Position numbers and translations under genes: made by a program. The notes beneath the pieces were generated by a model that was given only the letters and a program-made list of their open reading frames with translations, ran no database searches and was not told where the DNA came from. From the NCBI RefSeq assembly GCF_028435365.1, contig NZ_JAGTJJ010000019.1, forward strand, positions 1 to 64,000: a stretch of DNA of 64,000 nucleotides. The letters run 5' to 3'. This document shows, in pieces, positions 60,598 to 64,000 of the stretch; position 1 is the first letter of the stretch; the number at the start of each line of letters is the position of its first letter. The stretch comes from Polyangium jinanense. Lineage in GTDB: Bacteria > Myxococcota > Polyangia > Polyangiales > Polyangiaceae.

Positions 60598-62454
60598 ATG
60601 TCCCAGCTCAAAGCCCTGCTCGAGAACCTCCTCCGGCCCGACGTCACCGAGATCGCCCTCGCCACAGGCCGAAATCCCTGCGTCAAGATCGGCGGCGTCT
60701 ACGAGATCATCGATCGGAAAATCCTCTCGTCCGACGACATCCTGCAGATGCTCACGACGGCCGGAGGCAGCCGCCACGTCGACAACCTCGGCCCGAAGCC
60801 CGTGCAGTGGGGCTGCCGCGTCGACGGCATCGGCCCGATCGCCATCGCGGCCGTGCGCAACCCGAACGCCGTGCAAGCACGGCTGACGCGGCTCGCCCAG
60901 GATCCACGCACGGTAGCCGCCTCCGCCGTCCCCGCGCCGAAACCCACGCCGCAAAAGCCCATCCCCGCGCGCCCCGCGCCCGCGAGCCCGTCGAAGCCGG
61001 GCGCACCTCCGTCGGAGTTCTCGTGGAGCGACCTCAACGAGGATGCGCCTCCGCAGGCGCCCGCGCAGGCCACGCTCCCGACCGCGGAGAAGATCACCGC
61101 GGCGGCGCCCGTGATCACCGCGTCGCCCTCGTTCGAGCTCGATCTCGACGACGACCGCCCGCCCGCGCCCGCGCGGACGCGGAAAGACACGCCGCGTCCG
61201 CACAGCCTCGCCATCACGCTGGACGATCCGGCCGACCCCACGCTGCTCGCGGCCGCGGCGAGCGCCGCCCATTTCGCAGCGCTCGCGCTCGATGACGTCC
61301 TGCTCCGGGCGCGCGCGGACGGCGCGAGTGATGTGCACCTCGTCGCGAGCCGGCCGCCGCTCCTCCGCATCGGTGGAAAGCTCCTGCCGCGGGGCCCCGA
61401 GGTCGAGCCGCAGGCCCTCGAGCGCATGCTGGAGTCACGTATCCCCGAGCGCCTGCGCGCCCAGCTCGCGATCGAAGGCTCCTGCGATTTCGCGCTCGAC
61501 GATCCACGTTTCGGCCGCTCGCGCGTCAACGTCACGCGCCAGCGCACCGGCCTCAAGGCGTCGTTCCGCCTCGTTTCGCGGGAGATCCCGACGCTCGCCG
61601 AGCTCGGTCTGCCCGACGCCATCGCGCTGGCGACGCGCCATCACCAGGGCCTCATCGTGATCACCGGGCCCACGGGGCACGGGAAAACCACGACCCTCGC
61701 GGCCATCGTCGACATCATCAACAGCGAGACCTCGCACCACATCATCACGGTCGAGGACCCGATCGAGTACGTCCACCCGCGCAAGAAGGCCATGATGAGC
61801 CAGCGCGAGGTCGGATCGCACACGCGGGACTTTCAATCGGCCCTCAAAGCATCGCTGCGCGAGGATCCGGACGTCATCGTCGTGGGCGAGCTGCGCGACA
61901 CGGAGACCGTGCGCATGGCGCTCTCCGCGAGCGAGACCGGGCACCTCGTGCTCGGCACGATGAACACGCCGAGCGCGGCGAAGACCATCGATCGGCTCAT
62001 CGACCTTTTCCCGCCCGGCGATCAGCAGCAGGTGCGCGTGACGCTCGCCGGCGGCCTCAGGCTCGTCGTGAGCCAGCGCCTTTTGCCGCGAAAGGACGGC
62101 CCCGGCATGATCGCCGCCGCCGAGATGCTCCCCGGATCCGTGCCCCTCTGGAACCTCATCCGCGAGAGCAAGACCTGGCAGATCCCGAGCTTGCAACAGC
62201 GCGGCAAGGGCTTCGGCATCGTGCGGCTCGACGACTCGCTCGCCGATCTCGTCCGCGCCGGCAAGGCCTCGCTCGAAGACGCGCTGCTCGTCGCCGAAGC
62301 CCCGGACGAGCTCGAAGCCGCGCTCGCGGGCAAACGCGCGTCGGCAGTTCCTCAGGCGGCGCCCGCCGAGCCGCCCAAACCCGCCGAGCCCGAGGCGAAC
62401 AAGGGCCTGCTCGGGCGCGCCGGCGCGCTCTTCGGCAAGAAGGGAGGCGCGTAG
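60598..62454 (+). CDS. PilT-like ATPase with duplicated N-terminal domain
   Basis: 618 residues from ATG 60598. Residues 1-100 repeat the small PilT N-domain fold (LLENLLRPDVTEIALATGRN, KIGGVYEIIDRKILSSDDIL). A Pro/Ala linker (about 105-210) leads to a full PilT/GspE-type ATPase: N-domain from 228 (ALDDVLLRARADGASDVHLV), Walker A GPTGHGKT (357-364), Walker B VIVVGELRD, and the His-box position reading GTMNTPSAAKTIDRL, where canonical GTLHT has His. A charged tail ends in LFGKKGGA. PilT proteins retract type IV pili. The N-domain duplication and the Asn for His suggest altered control. Confidence 0.88.
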   Translation: MSQLKALLENLLRPDVTEIALATGRNPCVKIGGVYEIIDRKILSSDDILQMLTTAGGSRHVDNLGPKPVQWGCRVDGIGPIAIAAVRNPNAVQARLTRLAQDPRTVAASAVPAPKPTPQKPIPARPAPASPSKPGAPPSEFSWSDLNEDAPPQAPAQATLPTAEKITAAAPVITASPSFELDLDDDRPPAPARTRKDTPRPHSLAITLDDPADPTLLAAAASAAHFAALALDDVLLRARADGASDVHLVASRPPLLRIGGKLLPRGPEVEPQALERMLESRIPERLRAQLAIEGSCDFALDDPRFGRSRVNVTRQRTGLKASFRLVSREIPTLAELGLPDAIALATRHHQGLIVITGPTGHGKTTTLAAIVDIINSETSHHIITVEDPIEYVHPRKKAMMSQREVGSHTRDFQSALKASLREDPDVIVVGELRDTETVRMALSASETGHLVLGTMNTPSAAKTIDRLIDLFPPGDQQQVRVTLAGGLRLVVSQRLLPRKDGPGMIAAAEMLPGSVPLWNLIRESKTWQIPSLQQRGKGFGIVRLDDSLADLVRAGKASLEDALLVAEAPDELEAALAGKRASAVPQAAPAEPPKPAEPEANKGLLGRAGALFGKKGGA

Positions 62455-63527
62455 TGGCCCGCATCGACCGGCTCTTCGACGAGCTGCTCGCGAAAAAGGG
62501 CAGCGACCTGCACCTCGGCGTCGGGTATCCGCCGCTCCTCCGCGCGCGCGGCGAGCTCGTGCCACTGCGCGACGCGCCGCTCGACACGGCCGAGATGGAG
62601 GAGCTTCTCTTCGAGATCACGTCGGCCGAGGAGCGCGAAAAGATCACGAACGAGCTCGACCTCGATTTCGCCTACCAGTACGAGGACAAGGCGCGCTTCC
62701 GGGCGAACTATTTCTACAAGATCACGGGGCTCGCCGCGGTCTTCCGCATCATCCCCACGAAGATCCTCACGCTCGACGATCTCGGCTGTCCGCCGGTCGT
62801 CCGCAAGCTCGCGGACAAACGCAGCGGGCTCTTGCTCGTCACGGGCCCGACGGGCAGCGGCAAGTCGACGACGCTCGCGGCGATGATCGATCACATCAAC
62901 ACGACGCGGCCCTGCCACATCCTGACGATCGAGGATCCGGTCGAGTTCGTGCACCCGCCGAAGACGTCGCAGGTCACGCACCGCGAGGTCGGGCCCCACG
63001 CGTCGAGCTTCGCGGCCGCGATCCGGAGCGCGGGGCGCGAGAACGCGGACGTCATCCTCATCGGCGAGCTGCGCACGAACGAGACCATGAAGCTTGCGCT
63101 GCAGCTCGCGAGCTTCGGCGTCCTCGTCTTCGGCACCGTGCACACGAACAGCGCGGCGGCGACGATCGACCGCATCATCAACGCCTTTCCCGCCGACGAG
63201 CAACCGCAGGTGCGGGGCATGCTCGCCGAGAGCCTCGTGGCGATCGTGGCGCAGCAGCTCCTCAAGACGGCGGACGGCAAGGGGCGCGTGGCCGCGCACG
63301 AGATCCTCGTGGGCTCGTCGGCGCTCGCGGCGATGATCCGCGAGGGCAAGACGTTTCAGATCCCGAACATCATGCAGGCGGGCCAGGCGCAGGGGATGCA
63401 GACGATGGATATGGCGCTCGAGCGGCTCGTGCAAAAAGGGACGATCTCGCCGGAGGTCGCGCTCGAAAAGGCGATCGACAAGGAGAGCTTCCAGAAGGTC
63501 GTCGCGCAGCGGCTCGCGGGAGGATGA
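62454..63527 (+). CDS. pilT: PilT-type twitching motility ATPase
   Basis: 357 residues from a GTG whose first base is the last base of the preceding TAG. This is the standard PilT length. Visible are the N-domain KKGSDLHLGVGYPPLLRARG, Walker A GPTGSGKST (131-139), the Asp box ILTIEDPVEFVH, Walker B VILIGELRTNET and the His box GTVHTNSAAATIDRI. The usual LREDPDV before Walker B is GRENADV. It should be a hexameric motor that depolymerises type IV pili, driving twitching. The tandem arrangement with the longer paralogue suggests a hetero-oligomer or regulator-motor pair. Confidence 0.9.
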   Translation: MARIDRLFDELLAKKGSDLHLGVGYPPLLRARGELVPLRDAPLDTAEMEELLFEITSAEEREKITNELDLDFAYQYEDKARFRANYFYKITGLAAVFRIIPTKILTLDDLGCPPVVRKLADKRSGLLLVTGPTGSGKSTTLAAMIDHINTTRPCHILTIEDPVEFVHPPKTSQVTHREVGPHASSFAAAIRSAGRENADVILIGELRTNETMKLALQLASFGVLVFGTVHTNSAAATIDRIINAFPADEQPQVRGMLAESLVAIVAQQLLKTADGKGRVAAHEILVGSSALAAMIREGKTFQIPNIMQAGQAQGMQTMDMALERLVQKGTISPEVALEKAIDKESFQKVVAQRLAGG

Positions 63528-64000
63528 TGGGAATCTCACGGAGAATGGGGGCATTCGCAATCGTGGCGGGCTCGCTGCTCGCGCCGGCGGCGGCGTTCGC
63601 GCAGCAAGTCACGCCCGCGCCCGCGCCCATGCCGCCGGGGCCGTCGCAGGCCACGTACATGCGCTACCGCGGGCGGGAGGTCTACTGGGGCACGCTCGGA
63701 TTCGGCCCGCGGTTCGCGACGCTCTACAACATCCCGCGCGGGAAATTCGCGATGGGCGGCGGCGCGGTGATCCGCATGCATCCGATCTCGTATCCGTCGA
63801 GGCCGGCGAGCTACATGCCGCTCGAGGTCGAGTTCGACATCGGCTACGACCGTTATCTCGGGACGAACCATTACGAGCTCAGTTATGGCGGGTCGTTCCT
63901 CCTTCACATGGCGTCGGGGAAGTGGCAGCCGTACATCCTCGCCTCTGCAGGCCGGTCGCTCGGTCAGGTGGACGCGGGGCGCGACACGCGGTGGCACCTG
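63524..64000 (+). CDS. Exported protein, partial at window end
   Basis: The frame opens at ATG 63524 (or 63527), overlapping the PilT stop by 4 bp, and runs off the window; 159 residues are visible. A signal peptide (MGAFAIVAGSLLAPAAAFAQ) is followed by a Pro linker and alternating strands rich in Tyr and Gly (EVYWGTLGFGPRFATLYNIP, LEVEFDIGYDRYLGTNHYEL, SYGGSFLLHM), like an outer-membrane beta barrel. Coupling to the PilT pair hints at a role in pilus or envelope function. Confidence 0.65.
   Translation, partial: MMGISRRMGAFAIVAGSLLAPAAAFAQQVTPAPAPMPPGPSQATYMRYRGREVYWGTLGFGPRFATLYNIPRGKFAMGGGAVIRMHPISYPSRPASYMPLEVEFDIGYDRYLGTNHYELSYGGSFLLHMASGKWQPYILASAGRSLGQVDAGRDTRWHL

Overview
The window is high-GC DNA with long GC-biased open frames on both strands. 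It carries eukaryotic-like Ser/Thr kinases fused to AAA ATPase and TPR modules, a MYXO-CTERM-type sorting tail, NAIQP-repeat lipoproteins, paralogous PilT ATPases and many lipoproteins. Together these point to a myxobacterium, most likely of the Polyangium/Sorangium group. No tRNA, rRNA, CRISPR array, origin or intact insertion sequence was seen.

Left part (1-16.3 kb): a repeat-rich edge with a CCCGCT hexamer tract, a 43-bp tandem repeat and a gene fragment. Then come a 1924-residue RTX-type protein, an eroded IS91-family transposase start, a serine hydrolase whose signal peptide looks frameshifted off, and a few small hypothetical genes. From 12.5 to 16.3 kb lies a zone of broken genes (Sel1-like, secreted, kelch-like), palindromic REP elements and a copy of the 3' end of the lipoprotein gene found at 21.3-23.2 kb.

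16-31 kb: a 1645-residue signalling protein with a degenerate kinase domain, AAA ATPase, GAF and STAS domains; a large lipoprotein; an alpha/beta hydrolase; a MYXO-CTERM protein; then a stress island with a 1-Cys peroxiredoxin, a glycine-rich lipoprotein, a TauD-like dioxygenase, a hemerythrin-like protein and a quinol nitric oxide reductase. A 29-bp motif recurs upstream of the peroxiredoxin and between the dioxygenase and hemerythrin genes, and its 16-bp core recurs before the glycine-rich lipoprotein. This suggests a small regulon under one repressor.

31-36.5 kb: an overlapping three-gene VWA/DUF4159/lipoprotein operon, a GNAT acetyltransferase and a single-domain response regulator.

36.5-48 kb: an eight-gene, tightly overlapping minus-strand operon that I read as a dedicated lipid pathway. 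In transcription order it encodes an exported membrane protein, a fatty-acid desaturase, a CarS-like CDP-lipid synthase, a rifampin-phosphotransferase-like dikinase, a UbiA-like prenyltransferase, a zinc-ribbon methyltransferase, a PlsC acyltransferase and a four-module FAAL-ACP-thioester reductase-aminoglycoside phosphotransferase-like protein. Fatty acyl activation and reduction next to two families used in archaeal ether-lipid synthesis makes this the best candidate for an undescribed system.

48-64 kb: GreB, a 121-bp palindromic element, an AEC permease coupled to a lipoprotein gene, an RRM protein with a strong terminator, a coupled lipoprotein/kinase-ATPase/hypothetical operon, a second Ser/Thr kinase overlapping the uracil-DNA glycosylase gene tail to tail, and two tandem PilT-type ATPases leading into an exported protein cut by the window end.
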